A stretch of DNA of 64,000 bases, from NCBI RefSeq assembly GCF_003544835.1, contig NZ_CP032099.1, positions 1,364,001-1,428,000 on the forward strand. Direction: 5' to 3'. Each line of letters starts with the position of its first letter. Position 1 is the first letter of the stretch. A program made the position numbers and the translations under genes. This stretch comes from Aliarcobacter skirrowii CCUG 10374. GTDB taxonomy: Bacteria; Campylobacterota; Campylobacteria; Campylobacterales; Arcobacteraceae. Positions 33,089 through 42,809 of the stretch are shown here, piece after piece. Below the pieces are notes generated by a model that did not search any database, was not told where the DNA came from, and was given only the letters and a program-made list of their open reading frames with translations.

Positions 33089-34146
33089 ACTAACACATCC
33101 AAATATTTTTGTATTTCAATTTTTTCTAAAAAATTATTTTTTAGTAAATTAATATTTTTATTCAAATCAACCTCAACTAAACCCTTTGCAGTGTTTAAAA
33201 GAGCTATTTTCAATTGTTCTATATTTTTATTTTCTACAATTGCAAATTCAAATCCTAAATTTTTAAACTCTATAAATGTTGTATTTTCATATGAAATTGC
33301 TTTACATCCATAAGCAATAGATTCTATGAAAGCATTTCCAAATCCTTCTCCATAACTAGGAAATAAGAAAATATCTGCTTTTATAAAATATTTATCTACT
33401 TCATTTGTAAATCCAATTAATTTGATTTTATCTTTATATTCTATCTCTTTATAAAAGTTTGCAAACTCTTCTTCATATCCATCTTCATATCCACCAACTA
33501 TAAAAAATTCAAAATCTATATCATTTTTTATTAAAATATCACAAGCTTTTATTGCATCAATTTGACCTTTACCTTTTACAATTCTTCCAACATGTAATAT
33601 ATTTAACTTTTCATTTTTCTTTTTTTCATATGTAAAAATTTTAATTGATGGATATATCAAAGTAGATTTTGTTTTGTTTCCAAATGGAAAAGTTTTTTTC
33701 ACATTTTCAAGTAAGTGTTCACTAATTGCTATATGATTATTAACTCTACTATAAATTATTTTGTGAAAAAGACTATTCTTTGGTTTTGCTCTTGTTGTAC
33801 CATGTCTAACTATAAGATTAATATCTGTTCCATAAATTGCACAATACATAAGTTGCAATTTACTTGTTCCAAAATATATTATATTTTGTATATTGTAATT
33901 TGTTATTATTCTTTTAAAATCTAAAATAGTTTTAAAAAATAAAAAACTATTTTTTTCAAAAGTTTCTAAATTAACACTAGCTTCTTTTAATATATAACTG
34001 TTAAAATTTTTATCCAAAAAACCATCTTTTTTTGTTATAAATACTATATTACAATAAGGATGCAATTTTTTTGCTAATTTTATACTATCTAGTTCCATTC
34101 CACCAAAATTTCCTGTTGGGCAAACTATTGCTAAATGTTTTTTCAC
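33085..34146 (-). CDS. Glycosyltransferase family 4
   Basis: The 353-residue GT-B enzyme starts with VCPTGNFGGMELDSIKLAKKL (acceptor side). The donor domain starts with LNILHVGRIVKGKGQIDAIKAC, has FIVGGYEDGYEEEF, and ends with the E-x7-E region DIFLFPSYGEGFGNAFIESIA. The fold is complete and no membrane segment is present. It overlaps waaL by 4 bp and the PIG-L gene by 4 bp, so it belongs to the outer-core cassette. Its sugar cannot be predicted. Confidence 0.86.
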   Translation of the reverse strand: MKKHLAIVCPTGNFGGMELDSIKLAKKLHPYCNIVFITKKDGFLDKNFNSYILKEASVNLETFEKNSFLFFKTILDFKRIITNYNIQNIIYFGTSKLQLMYCAIYGTDINLIVRHGTTRAKPKNSLFHKIIYSRVNNHIAISEHLLENVKKTFPFGNKTKSTLIYPSIKIFTYEKKKNEKLNILHVGRIVKGKGQIDAIKACDILIKNDIDFEFFIVGGYEDGYEEEFANFYKEIEYKDKIKLIGFTNEVDKYFIKADIFLFPSYGEGFGNAFIESIAYGCKAISYENTTFIEFKNLGFEFAIVENKNIEQLKIALLNTAKGLVEVDLNKNINLLKNNFLEKIEIQKYLDVLV

Positions 34147-35462
34147 AATATATCCTCATAAGCTCTTTTTAAGTCTTTATAGTTTGTTACATAAAAAATT
34201 TCATTTGTTCTAACACTTCTTCTATAATAACTTTTTTCTTTTCCACTTAAATATCTTCTTAATTGTCTAAAAGCAAAAAGAAATGCTTTCTTAAAACCTA
34301 TTTGAATAGTAGAATCTCTTAAATCATGCATTGATTCTAATGCATAATATTTATACATTTGTTGCTCTCGTGATAGCTTATGTGAATATATACTATCAAA
34401 AATAAAAGATGTTTTGAATCTAGGAGCTAAAGCTGTAGTAGAAAACATATTTCCGTAAGGATAGAATTCATTTTGAGTTAAATGATTAGTAAGAGTTAAT
34501 AATTTTATTTCTTCACAATTTAACTTTTCCATTGCTTCTATAATAGCTAAAGTTATATATTTATGATCTATATTTGAATCAATCTGTGGATGTAATGTTA
34601 CTATAAAATCTGGTTTTATAGAATTAATAATACATTCAAAATCATTTAATAAAGAATCCCAATTTGATTTTGGTTTTGAGTTAGTCGCAATACTTGAATG
34701 ATTTACTCTTCTAAAATAGTTTATATCAGATATTCCAGCTGTTTTTGAAGAAACTAATTTATTTTTATTTTCATACATAATCTTAATTGTTTCATTAAAA
34801 TAGCCCAAAGCTAAGCTATTTTCATATTTTACTTTTCCTAATAATCCAGTTGTCAAAGCATCAAAAATTCTCAAATTTCCTTTAATTTTAGCTTTCAATT
34901 CTTTATCACAATCAAAATCACAAAATTTACAAGATCCTTCACCAGCGGTAACAGTAACGATGAAGCTTTCTTTAGCACTGCTATAGAGACCAAATGATGA
35001 TATTTCTGCATCGTCAGCATGAGGAGCTATTATTAAAATTTTTTTATTTTTTATATCCAAATTTTCAAAATCAAAAATCTCTACATTACTTGAAATTATT
35101 TTACAATTTTTTGTAAAAAGTTTAATATTTTCCATTCCACAAAAAGAGCTAATATCTATATATCTAATACCATGTGCACCATGTTCAAAAAAAGTCTTTT
35201 CTTCTTTTTGATTAGAATAGATCCTCACATAGGGAGGAAATATTTTTGATAAAAATGTAGATTTAATTTTTATTTTAAGTATAAGTGTTTGATTTTTATC
35301 ATAATCTTGTAAATTTATCAATTCTTTTAAATCAAACTTTTTTGATTTTTTAAAATCATAAAAATAATCTTGTTTTGTTTTATATTTATACATTTTTTTT
35401 CTAGTAGAAATTAAAACATATATAATAATCAAAAGTAATATTAAAATAGTCAAAAAAAACAT
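34143..35462 (-). CDS. Membrane-anchored PIG-L family deacetylase
   Basis: The 439-residue protein has an N-terminal membrane segment (about 2-20), an uncharacterised beta-rich region (about 50-135) and a LmbE/PIG-L domain (about 140-435). The zinc site is visible as APHADDAE at 146-153 and LHPQIDSNIDHKYI near residue 290. PIG-L enzymes remove N-acetyl groups from GlcNAc-type sugars. The extra region before the catalytic domain is unusual for the family. It lies 3 bp from the GT52-like gene. Substrate is unknown. Confidence 0.8.
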   Translation of the reverse strand: MFFLTILILLLIIIYVLISTRKKMYKYKTKQDYFYDFKKSKKFDLKELINLQDYDKNQTLILKIKIKSTFLSKIFPPYVRIYSNQKEEKTFFEHGAHGIRYIDISSFCGMENIKLFTKNCKIISSNVEIFDFENLDIKNKKILIIAPHADDAEISSFGLYSSAKESFIVTVTAGEGSCKFCDFDCDKELKAKIKGNLRIFDALTTGLLGKVKYENSLALGYFNETIKIMYENKNKLVSSKTAGISDINYFRRVNHSSIATNSKPKSNWDSLLNDFECIINSIKPDFIVTLHPQIDSNIDHKYITLAIIEAMEKLNCEEIKLLTLTNHLTQNEFYPYGNMFSTTALAPRFKTSFIFDSIYSHKLSREQQMYKYYALESMHDLRDSTIQIGFKKAFLFAFRQLRRYLSGKEKSYYRRSVRTNEIFYVTNYKDLKRAYEDIL

Positions 35463-35465
35463 TTT

Positions 35466-36446
35466 TTAATCCATAAATTCTAAAATATTATTCTTTTTAA
35501 AATATTTATAAATAAAATCTAAATTTTTAATATCATTTAATTCCAAATTTGGTTTATTATTTTTTATATACTTTACTAAACAATTTGGAAATATTATTTT
35601 TATAGTAGTTAAAGCTGTAGATGAGTATGAAATTAGATTTCTTGGATATATTCCTACTTGTAAGAAATATTTTTCTATTGGTTGATTTAACTCTAAAATA
35701 TTTATTCGATTATAATTATCTGCTATAATTTTAAATGTTTCCTTATCTTCTCTATGAGGAATATATACTATTTGTTTATCTTTGTTTTTTTCTATAATTC
35801 TTTTAAAACTATTTTTGAATTCTTCAATATCATAAAATATATGTAAAGGTTGCCCTAAAAAAAATAAAGTATCATCATAAACAAATTTATCTAGGTTAAA
35901 ATCTTTTTTTAGATATTCCAATTTATTTTTTACTACTGCACCATTATTTAAAGGCTTAAAATCATAATATGTAAAAAAATTTATAGTATCTTTTAGATTT
36001 ATTTTTAATCCATTTAAAACAAATTTTATACTTTTTAATTTAAATTTATTTATTCTATTTTTTTTTATTACATTCTCATATAAAACAACCGTGGCGCTAC
36101 CTTCATCTAATAAAAATAACTTTGTCTTATTCAGATTAGCAACAATTGCTCTAAATCTAAAATCTTCAATCTCTCCTGTAAATATATATTCATAATTGTA
36201 TTTCTTCAAATACTTTATTAACTTTACATATCCTTGTAGCTTACCCTCTTTTAGTGGATTAAATCTTACTATTTCATCGCAATCTATTTTTTCAAGTTGA
36301 GCTTCTATTTGTTCTATATTCTTAACACTTCTGTTATAAATAGCTACTATTATAATATTTTTTAATTCAAATTTATAAATAGCTTCTTGTGAATTTAAAA
36401 GTTGCAGTGGAGAATTAATAACAAATAGATTCTTTTTGTTTTCCAT
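35466..36446 (-). CDS. GT52-like (sialyltransferase/polysialyltransferase fold) protein
   Basis: About 326 residues. The segments FVINSPLQLLNSQEAIYKF, FFLGQPLHIFYDIEEF, QIVYIPHREDKETFK, LNQPIEKYF and ISYSSTALTTIKIIFP follow the order of motifs in GT52 sialyltransferases and bacterial polysialyltransferases (D/E-x-G, HP and S/T-S motifs). GT52 members use CMP-sialic acid or other donors. No sialic-acid synthesis genes are in the window. The ATG at 36446 is chosen over an in-frame TTG 9 bp upstream, given the AAGG Shine-Dalgarno spacing. Confidence 0.6.
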   Translation of the reverse strand: MENKKNLFVINSPLQLLNSQEAIYKFELKNIIIVAIYNRSVKNIEQIEAQLEKIDCDEIVRFNPLKEGKLQGYVKLIKYLKKYNYEYIFTGEIEDFRFRAIVANLNKTKLFLLDEGSATVVLYENVIKKNRINKFKLKSIKFVLNGLKINLKDTINFFTYYDFKPLNNGAVVKNKLEYLKKDFNLDKFVYDDTLFFLGQPLHIFYDIEEFKNSFKRIIEKNKDKQIVYIPHREDKETFKIIADNYNRINILELNQPIEKYFLQVGIYPRNLISYSSTALTTIKIIFPNCLVKYIKNNKPNLELNDIKNLDFIYKYFKKNNILEFMD

Positions 36447-36447
36447 T

Positions 36448-37224
36448 TTAATCAACCTTTTTTAATAAATTCTCTTTCTTAGCATGAGTCCATTTTCCTC
36501 TTGGTTTATCCATATATTGAAAATACTCATTTGTAAAACTTCCTTGAATACAAACATATTTATATAGTTTATAATTTATTGCTTGATCACCTATTGCTTG
36601 ATTTAGTGCCATTGGTCCTGTAAGGCTATAAACTCCACCTTCTACTCTTCTATTTTCAATATTATCAACTATCAAATCAAGTGTATTTTTAAAGTGTTTA
36701 TTATTTGGAGCAGTTGCCAAAAAATAGTTGTTGTATCTAACTTTTGATTTAATAAATAGCTCTTTATCCTCTGGTTTAATTAGTTTTGATAGAGGCAAAA
36801 CAATATGAGCATCTATATCCATATAAACTCCACCAATATTGTTTAAAACAAATAATCTCCAAAAATCAGCTTGAGCTGCACCATCTGTTAATTGTTCAAA
36901 AGCATCAATATAATTTTTAGGTGCATTTTGTTTTATATATTCCAATCTATCTTCAGTACTTACATATCTATATTCCCAATCTAAAGACATAAGTCTATTA
37001 AATAAATAGTTTATATAAACAGGAAGAGTAACAACATTTGAATAGTTTGTTTGCCAAATTATTTTAGGTACAAGAGAACTTTTTTTTGATGATATTTTTG
37101 CTTTACTAACTTTTGGAATTGTAAATCTAAGTTTTGGGAAAATAAAATAGATGATATAAGATATACCTTTTAAAAGTGCACCGAAAATTTTACATAAACG
37201 ATTTATTAATATTGCAAAAAACAT
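36448..37224 (-). CDS. GT32-type glycosyltransferase with DXD motif
   Basis: The 258-residue protein has a hydrophobic N-terminus (about 1-30) and the GT32 (OCH1-like) pattern KIIWQTNYSN, GAAQADFWRLFVLNNIGGVYMDIDAH with the DXD motif, and TGPMALNQAI. Such enzymes add hexoses or hexosamines to surface glycans. It starts the cassette of outer-core genes that runs down to ugd, and ends 1 bp before the GT52-like start. Confidence 0.82.
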   Translation of the reverse strand: MFFAILINRLCKIFGALLKGISYIIYFIFPKLRFTIPKVSKAKISSKKSSLVPKIIWQTNYSNVVTLPVYINYLFNRLMSLDWEYRYVSTEDRLEYIKQNAPKNYIDAFEQLTDGAAQADFWRLFVLNNIGGVYMDIDAHIVLPLSKLIKPEDKELFIKSKVRYNNYFLATAPNNKHFKNTLDLIVDNIENRRVEGGVYSLTGPMALNQAIGDQAINYKLYKYVCIQGSFTNEYFQYMDKPRGKWTHAKKENLLKKVD

Positions 37225-37268
37225 AACTTTGTTTCCTTATTTGAAATGAGTTTGAATGATATCAAAAT

Positions 37269-37619
37269 TTATATTAAAATTATCATCCAACAAACCAAAT
37301 GCAAACCAATTGTAAACATAACAGCAGTTGAGCCTAAATCTTTGGCATTTTTAGCAAGTGGATGAATCTCTTTTGTACACAAATCAACCACATTTTCAAT
37401 TGCAGAGTTTAAAAGTTCTACTATTAAAACCAAAATCCCAGTAACTAAAAGTATAAGCTTATTTGTTAAAGTTGTATCAACATACAAAATCAAAGCTACA
37501 ATAAATATTGCACAAAACAGCTCAAGCCTAAAAGAGCTCTCTGTTTTTATAGCAGTTATTAACCCATCACAAGCATATTTCCAATTTTTAAAAAAACTAT
37601 ATTTAGGTTTATTTTGCAT
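37269..37619 (-). CDS. dgkA: Diacylglycerol kinase
   Basis: The 116-residue membrane kinase phosphorylates diacylglycerol to phosphatidate. It has three membrane segments and the DgkA signature VELLNSAIENVVDLCTKEIH (catalytic Glu region). This recycles diacylglycerol left when phosphoglycerol or phosphoethanolamine is moved from phospholipid, which fits with the LtaS-type transferase about 10 kb downstream. It lies 5 bp after the lipid A acyltransferase. Confidence 0.92.
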   Translation of the reverse strand: MQNKPKYSFFKNWKYACDGLITAIKTESSFRLELFCAIFIVALILYVDTTLTNKLILLVTGILVLIVELLNSAIENVVDLCTKEIHPLAKNAKDLGSTAVMFTIGLHLVCWMIILI

Positions 37620-37624
37620 ATATT

Positions 37625-38530
37625 TTACTTTTTATAAATTTCATCATTATAAGCTTTGAAACGCTTATGCTGCCAAAGCCAAAAGTCTGGTTTTTTCAAA
37701 ATTTGATTAGATACAATATCGTTTTGAATTTGCGTTAGCTCTTTTATTTTATCTTCGCTTTTAAACTCATAAGTTTTTACATCAATTGGCTCTTGAACCT
37801 CTATTGTCCAATCTCTAAAACCATTATTTACTGTAAAAATTGGAATAATAATTGCATCAAATTTTAGTGCAACTCTTGCTGTTGAGTCTGTTGCTTTTAC
37901 TTTTTGTCCTAAAAACTCTATATCTATTCCACTACCTATGTGTTGATCAATAACTACGGCTATACTTTTATTCTCTTTAAAAGCAGTTAGCATACCTTTT
38001 GCAGCACTCTTTTTCTCAAGCATTGTAATACGGTTTTTACTTCTTCCTATCTCATATTTTTTTTGAATATATGGATTATCCATTCTTCTATTTACAACAG
38101 CAATTTCACCAAACATCATAGCAATATAAGGCAGTGTTATCTCCCAACCACCATAATGAGCCGTTATATATATAATTTTTCTATTATCTTTAAAAGCTTT
38201 TTCTATTATCTCTTTATTTAAAATATTTGCTTTTGAAAAAAGTATCTCTTTGTTTACTCTTTGATTCTCTATATGCTCATACATATTAAAACATAAAGAT
38301 TTATATGAGTTATAAATTATCTCCTCTTTTCTACTCTTAGTTAAACTATCTTTAAAAACTAAATCAATATTTGCTCGTGCAATTTTTAGATGCTTTTTAT
38401 CTACTTTGTAGGCTAAAAAAGCCAAAAATTTTAAAAATTTCTCCATTAAGAACTTTGGAGTTATAAAAAATAAAAATAGAAAAATATAGTATAAAATAAG
38501 TATAAAATAGTCTTTAATCTTTTCTATCAT
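37625..38530 (-). CDS. Lipid A late acyltransferase (LpxL/HtrB family)
   Basis: The 301-residue protein has an N-terminal membrane segment (about 8-26) and the HX4(D/E) motif in YITAHYGGWEITLPYIA, followed by VVNRRMDNPYIQKK and VVIDQHIGSGIDIEFLGQKV. It adds a secondary acyl chain to Kdo-lipid A. The chain length and whether it is LpxL or LpxM cannot be decided from the sequence. It overlaps waaC by 17 bp. Confidence 0.87.
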   Translation of the reverse strand: MIEKIKDYFILILYYIFLFLFFITPKFLMEKFLKFLAFLAYKVDKKHLKIARANIDLVFKDSLTKSRKEEIIYNSYKSLCFNMYEHIENQRVNKEILFSKANILNKEIIEKAFKDNRKIIYITAHYGGWEITLPYIAMMFGEIAVVNRRMDNPYIQKKYEIGRSKNRITMLEKKSAAKGMLTAFKENKSIAVVIDQHIGSGIDIEFLGQKVKATDSTARVALKFDAIIIPIFTVNNGFRDWTIEVQEPIDVKTYEFKSEDKIKELTQIQNDIVSNQILKKPDFWLWQHKRFKAYNDEIYKK

Positions 38531-39527
38531 TTAAAAGCTCCTTTGCAATCTTTATAATCTCTTCTTCATCTATATCTTGAATTGAAAAATCATTTTTATC
38601 TATTTTATAAGGGTTTACAATAGATTTTGATTTTACAGTTTTGCTTATATTTGTTTCATATGTGTTTCTATAAGCTGGAGTATTCCCAAAAATAGTTATT
38701 GTTGGAATATTTAAAGCCCAAGATATATGAGTTGGTCCTGTATCATTTCCAATAGTCAAATCAACTTTTGAAATCAAAGCTTTTAAACTATTTAAATCTA
38801 GTTTTGGCAAAACTCTTGCATTTGAATTTTGCTCTATAAACTTAGCCATCTCTTTTTCTTGCTCACTTCCCCAAGCAATTAAAAAATTCTCATTTAAACT
38901 TGAAGCAATTTTTGCAAACTTCTCTTTAGGATAAATTTTGCTTGGCCAACTAGCACCAACAACAAACAAAATATTTTTTCTATCTTTTTCTAAATAGTCG
39001 TAGATTATACCACTCTCATCTTTAAAAAATAAAAAAGGCTCTTTATTTACAATCTCATCTTTTGTAATTTCAAAATTCAAAGCCTTACTTATCAAATAGC
39101 AGTTTCTATCAATTACATTTTTATCATATGAAATTGATATCTTTTTATTATAAAAACAACTTGCTATTTTTTCTCTAGTTGAATTTTTACAAAAACCAGC
39201 TCTTTTTTTCCCAAGCAGTCTAGCTACTATTGCAGATTTTAAAAGTCCTTGAGTATCTATTACTAAATCATAACTGTTTTTTTTTAAACTTCTTACAAGT
39301 TTAATCTGATTAAAAATCTCAAATCTGTTTTTTTTTATACTTTTTAAATTTAATCTTATAATATTGTCAACATGAGGATTGTTTTCTAAAACGCCAGCAA
39401 ATCCCTCTTCAACAAACCAATCTATTTGGATATTTGGATATTTTGCTTTTATAAATTGCAAAGCTGTCATTGAGTGAATAATATCACCCATTGCAGATAA
39501 TCTAACAATTGCAATTTTTTTTATCAT
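38514..39527 (-). CDS. waaC: LPS heptosyltransferase I
   Basis: WaaC adds the first heptose to Kdo2-lipid A. The 337-residue GT9 protein has IVRLSAMGDIIHSMTALQFIK, the WaaC-type VIDTQGLLKSAIVARLLG, NILFVVGASWPSKIYPKEKF and LTIGNDTGPTHISWAL. It overlaps gppA by 4 bp upstream and the acyltransferase gene downstream, a conserved arrangement in Campylobacterota. Confidence 0.94.
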   Translation of the reverse strand: MIKKIAIVRLSAMGDIIHSMTALQFIKAKYPNIQIDWFVEEGFAGVLENNPHVDNIIRLNLKSIKKNRFEIFNQIKLVRSLKKNSYDLVIDTQGLLKSAIVARLLGKKRAGFCKNSTREKIASCFYNKKISISYDKNVIDRNCYLISKALNFEITKDEIVNKEPFLFFKDESGIIYDYLEKDRKNILFVVGASWPSKIYPKEKFAKIASSLNENFLIAWGSEQEKEMAKFIEQNSNARVLPKLDLNSLKALISKVDLTIGNDTGPTHISWALNIPTITIFGNTPAYRNTYETNISKTVKSKSIVNPYKIDKNDFSIQDIDEEEIIKIAKELLNDRKD

Positions 39528-40993
39528 AAAATTCCAAGCTCCAAACCATCTGGAAGTTCAAGTTTATCTATTTGAGAGCTTAATAAAAATGAGTTATTTT
39601 CAAGCTCAATTGTTAGAATATTCTCTTTTAAAGCATATTGTGTCTTTGGATTTGAGTAGTCAATATTTATTGCTAGGTTTAAAGCTTGCATAAAAGAGAG
39701 CCATCTTAAAGTTTCCAAAGGTGGCAACAGCTCTTTATATTTTTCAATATCACTCTCTTTTGGTAGAGATTTTTTTGAAAACTTCAAAATATAAGCAACA
39801 GTTACTCTTGAAGTGTGTAAAAAATCATAAGTTAAACCATTTAAAATAAAATCAAAAGCATTATCATTTGATTTATAAAAGTTTAATCTAACCCCAATTG
39901 AATGCAGTTTCGAAGCAACAACTAAAAGTGTTGAGAACTTATCATCAAGCTTATGAAGTGGTTTTAAAACCTCAAAAATCTCTTTAGCACTTCTTCCTAA
40001 ATATGCACTCTGTTTTTCACATATTTGAAATCTATCAAGTAGACTTCTAACACTTACATTAAAATTAGAAGGAAATTTATGATTTTGATTTCTTAATAAA
40101 TCTGTTAAATAAACTCCCTCTCGCACACCCACTCCAGAAGTTACAACAGTTTTAATATTTAACTCATCAATAATAGTTTTAAAGATAAATGTACCCTCTT
40201 TTATAGTATCAAATCTATCTTTTTTTACACCCAAAGCCTCTAACTCTTCGTTTGATTCTGTTTTTAAAATATCTAAAAAAAGTTTTTGCTCATTTTTTAC
40301 ATCATAAGTAAAGCCATGAATTGAGTCAAGTGGGTAAGCATTTTTTTGCATAATTAATTTTGATAAAAACCTAATACTTCCACCAATTCCAACAACTTTT
40401 GAAGGAGTATTAACACCACAATTTAAAACTTTTTTTAGATTTTCAAGAATATAAGTTTTTGCACCATCAAGATTGTTTTTATTAAAATATAACTCTCTAA
40501 TTCTAACTGTTCCAATATCAAGTGATAAAGATTTTACTATTTTTCCATCTTCAACAAAACAAAACTCTGTACTTCCACCACCAATATCTACTGTTACAAA
40601 GTTATCATCATGAAGCAAATTTGAAGTAGCTACTCCCCCATAATATGACTCTTTTTCACCATTTATAATCTTAATATTAAGACCTAAATCTTGTTTTACT
40701 CTACTTAAAAAAACATTAGAGTTTGGAGCATCTCTTAAAGCAGATGTTGCAACACAAAGAATTTTTCTTGATTTAAGGGCATTTGAGATATTTAAAAAAG
40801 ATTTTAAAGATTCATAAGCTCTTTGCATGGGTATCTCTTGAAGCATACCACCATTTTCATAGCATCCTTCTGAGATTTTCACCCTACTTTTTGTCTCATT
40901 TATAAGACTAAATGCAAATCTACTAGATTTTTCTAAAACAACCATTCGCATTGAGTTTGAACCAATGTCGATGATTGTTGTAATTTTCGACAT
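39524..40993 (-). CDS. Ppx/GppA family exopolyphosphatase / pppGpp phosphohydrolase
   Basis: The 489-residue ASKHA-fold protein begins IIDIGSNSMRMVVLEK and has VTVDIGGGSTEFCFVEDG and GIGGSIRFLSKLIMQ, the nucleotide-binding motifs of the family. The C-terminal half (about 310-489) is HD-like. Relatives hydrolyse polyphosphate, pppGpp or both; which applies here cannot be told. It ends where waaC starts and follows the ferredoxin gene by 1 bp. Confidence 0.87.
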   Translation of the reverse strand: MSKITTIIDIGSNSMRMVVLEKSSRFAFSLINETKSRVKISEGCYENGGMLQEIPMQRAYESLKSFLNISNALKSRKILCVATSALRDAPNSNVFLSRVKQDLGLNIKIINGEKESYYGGVATSNLLHDDNFVTVDIGGGSTEFCFVEDGKIVKSLSLDIGTVRIRELYFNKNNLDGAKTYILENLKKVLNCGVNTPSKVVGIGGSIRFLSKLIMQKNAYPLDSIHGFTYDVKNEQKLFLDILKTESNEELEALGVKKDRFDTIKEGTFIFKTIIDELNIKTVVTSGVGVREGVYLTDLLRNQNHKFPSNFNVSVRSLLDRFQICEKQSAYLGRSAKEIFEVLKPLHKLDDKFSTLLVVASKLHSIGVRLNFYKSNDNAFDFILNGLTYDFLHTSRVTVAYILKFSKKSLPKESDIEKYKELLPPLETLRWLSFMQALNLAINIDYSNPKTQYALKENILTIELENNSFLLSSQIDKLELPDGLELGIL

Positions 40994-40994
40994 A

Positions 40995-41249
<255 letters not shown>

Positions 41250-41289
41250 CTATTTTTTCCTATTTTTTATTTTGGTTTTGGAGTTATAC

Positions 41290-42018
41290 CTAAAAATGTT
41301 TAATAATTTCTTTAAAATCATTAAAACAATCTTTTGATTTTGTTATAAAAATAAGATTATTTTTAACTATTTTATATAAATCTTTACAAATATACATTGC
41401 TGCATCAATATCAAAAGCTCTTAATTCTCCCATAAAAAGAACAAAATCATAATCTCTTGCATTCGCCAAAGAGATAGCTGTTGCTCCTAAAACTCTAAAC
41501 TTTATATTTTTATCATTTAAAATTTTACAAATATCTGGATACTTATAACCTCTTTCAAAAACTGCAACTTTTGAGCTATTATTTATTCTGTTTTTTAACT
41601 CTTTATTGCTGTTTAGTGATAAATATATTACCTCATCATCTAAAAATCTATATACTAAGGTTTCTAAAGCTAAATTTGCAACAAATCCACCAATAATCTC
41701 TTCATCTTTTTTTATTGCGACAGATGTTCCATAATATGGAAGATTTGAGAAAAAATTATTGCTTCCATCAAGTGGATCAATAATAAAAGTTATATCTTTT
41801 TTAAAATCTTTTAAACCACACTCTTCACTAAAAATATTTCCAAACTCTTTTAAATGTTTTATAAAAATATTTTCAAAAATAATATCGATTTTAAGTGAAT
41901 TATCTCCACCAAAACCAATCTGATTTGTATATATAAAATCATCTTTTTTTAAACTATTTTTTAAATAGTTTAAAACTTCAATATTTGCTTTTATAACTGC
42001 ATTTTTTATATTTTCCAA
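41290..42018 (-). CDS. Inositol monophosphatase-family phosphatase
   Basis: The 242-residue protein has the lithium-sensitive phosphatase motifs FSEECGL (metal ligand Glu), IIDPLDGSNNF and, near the C-terminus, AFDIDAAMYI in place of WDxAA. Such enzymes hydrolyse inositol phosphate, 3'-phosphoadenosine 5'-phosphate or sugar phosphates. The substrate is open. It is 2 bp from the EI24 gene and probably in its operon. Confidence 0.82.
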   Translation of the reverse strand: MENIKNAVIKANIEVLNYLKNSLKKDDFIYTNQIGFGGDNSLKIDIIFENIFIKHLKEFGNIFSEECGLKDFKKDITFIIDPLDGSNNFFSNLPYYGTSVAIKKDEEIIGGFVANLALETLVYRFLDDEVIYLSLNSNKELKNRINNSSKVAVFERGYKYPDICKILNDKNIKFRVLGATAISLANARDYDFVLFMGELRAFDIDAAMYICKDLYKIVKNNLIFITKSKDCFNDFKEIIKHF

Positions 42019-42020
42019 AA

Positions 42021-42809
42021 CTATAAAACCTCACTACTGTTTTTTTGAATTTTTTCAAGCTCCATAAAATAAGCATGGCATAGATAAAGAACATAAAATA
42101 TAGCTACAAAAAGAGTTATAAATGGAATAGTTGAAATTAGATATAAAAAAAATGTTCTTACTCTAAAATAGTTTGAGCTTTTTTCATAGATTTTTTTATA
42201 CTCATCTTTACTTAAAATTGTAGATGATACATCATAGTTTAAAAGTTTGTGGAAAAAATAATATAAAGGCAAATATATAGCCAAAATATTTATTAATGGT
42301 ATAAAATATAGAGGTATTAAAGCTATATATAAAAATATCATTATAAAAATAGTTTTTAAAAGTAGATAAATAGAGCCTAAAACTGTTCCATAAGGTTTTA
42401 AAATCAAATCTTTATAGTGGGTTTTTTTTAGATATTTAACAACAAAAGGTGTCAAAAATCCAATAATTAACAAAGTTAAAATAATACTAAAATGAAAAAT
42501 AAAAATAATTCCAACTGTATAGATTAAAAAAGCAGCCAACCAAGATGTAATTGAGTATTTAAATAAAAAAACAATTAAATATGTAAACCATACAAAATAA
42601 AATGGTGCACTCTCATCAATAACTATCTCTTCACCATTTTGTGAAGTTTGAGCAATAATTTGCAAACTATCTATTCCAAAACTAGCCATTTGAAAAAATA
42701 TTATATATAAAATTGTCATTGTAATAAGAAGTGGAATTAATGCTAGTTTTAGCATTGAGGAGCTAAAAAAATCACCTATACTTCTTTTTAAAATCTCTAT
42801 TTCATTCAT
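42021..42809 (-). CDS. EI24 domain-containing (CysZ-like) membrane protein
   Basis: The 262-residue protein has about five or six hydrophobic segments and starts EILKRSIGDFFSSSMLKLALIPLL, a pattern of the EI24/CysZ family. CysZ is a sulfate transporter in enterobacteria, but many family members are uncharacterised. It overlaps the radical SAM gene by 8 bp and is followed by the inositol-phosphatase-like gene. Confidence 0.75.
   Translation of the reverse strand: MNEIEILKRSIGDFFSSSMLKLALIPLLITMTILYIIFFQMASFGIDSLQIIAQTSQNGEEIVIDESAPFYFVWFTYLIVFLFKYSITSWLAAFLIYTVGIIFIFHFSIILTLLIIGFLTPFVVKYLKKTHYKDLILKPYGTVLGSIYLLLKTIFIMIFLYIALIPLYFIPLINILAIYLPLYYFFHKLLNYDVSSTILSKDEYKKIYEKSSNYFRVRTFFLYLISTIPFITLFVAIFYVLYLCHAYFMELEKIQKNSSEVL

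Noticed and set aside
19806-40993. Capsule locus with export genes
   Set aside because: No kps-type ABC transporter or wza/wzc genes are present; the contents fit LOS core and outer-core synthesis.
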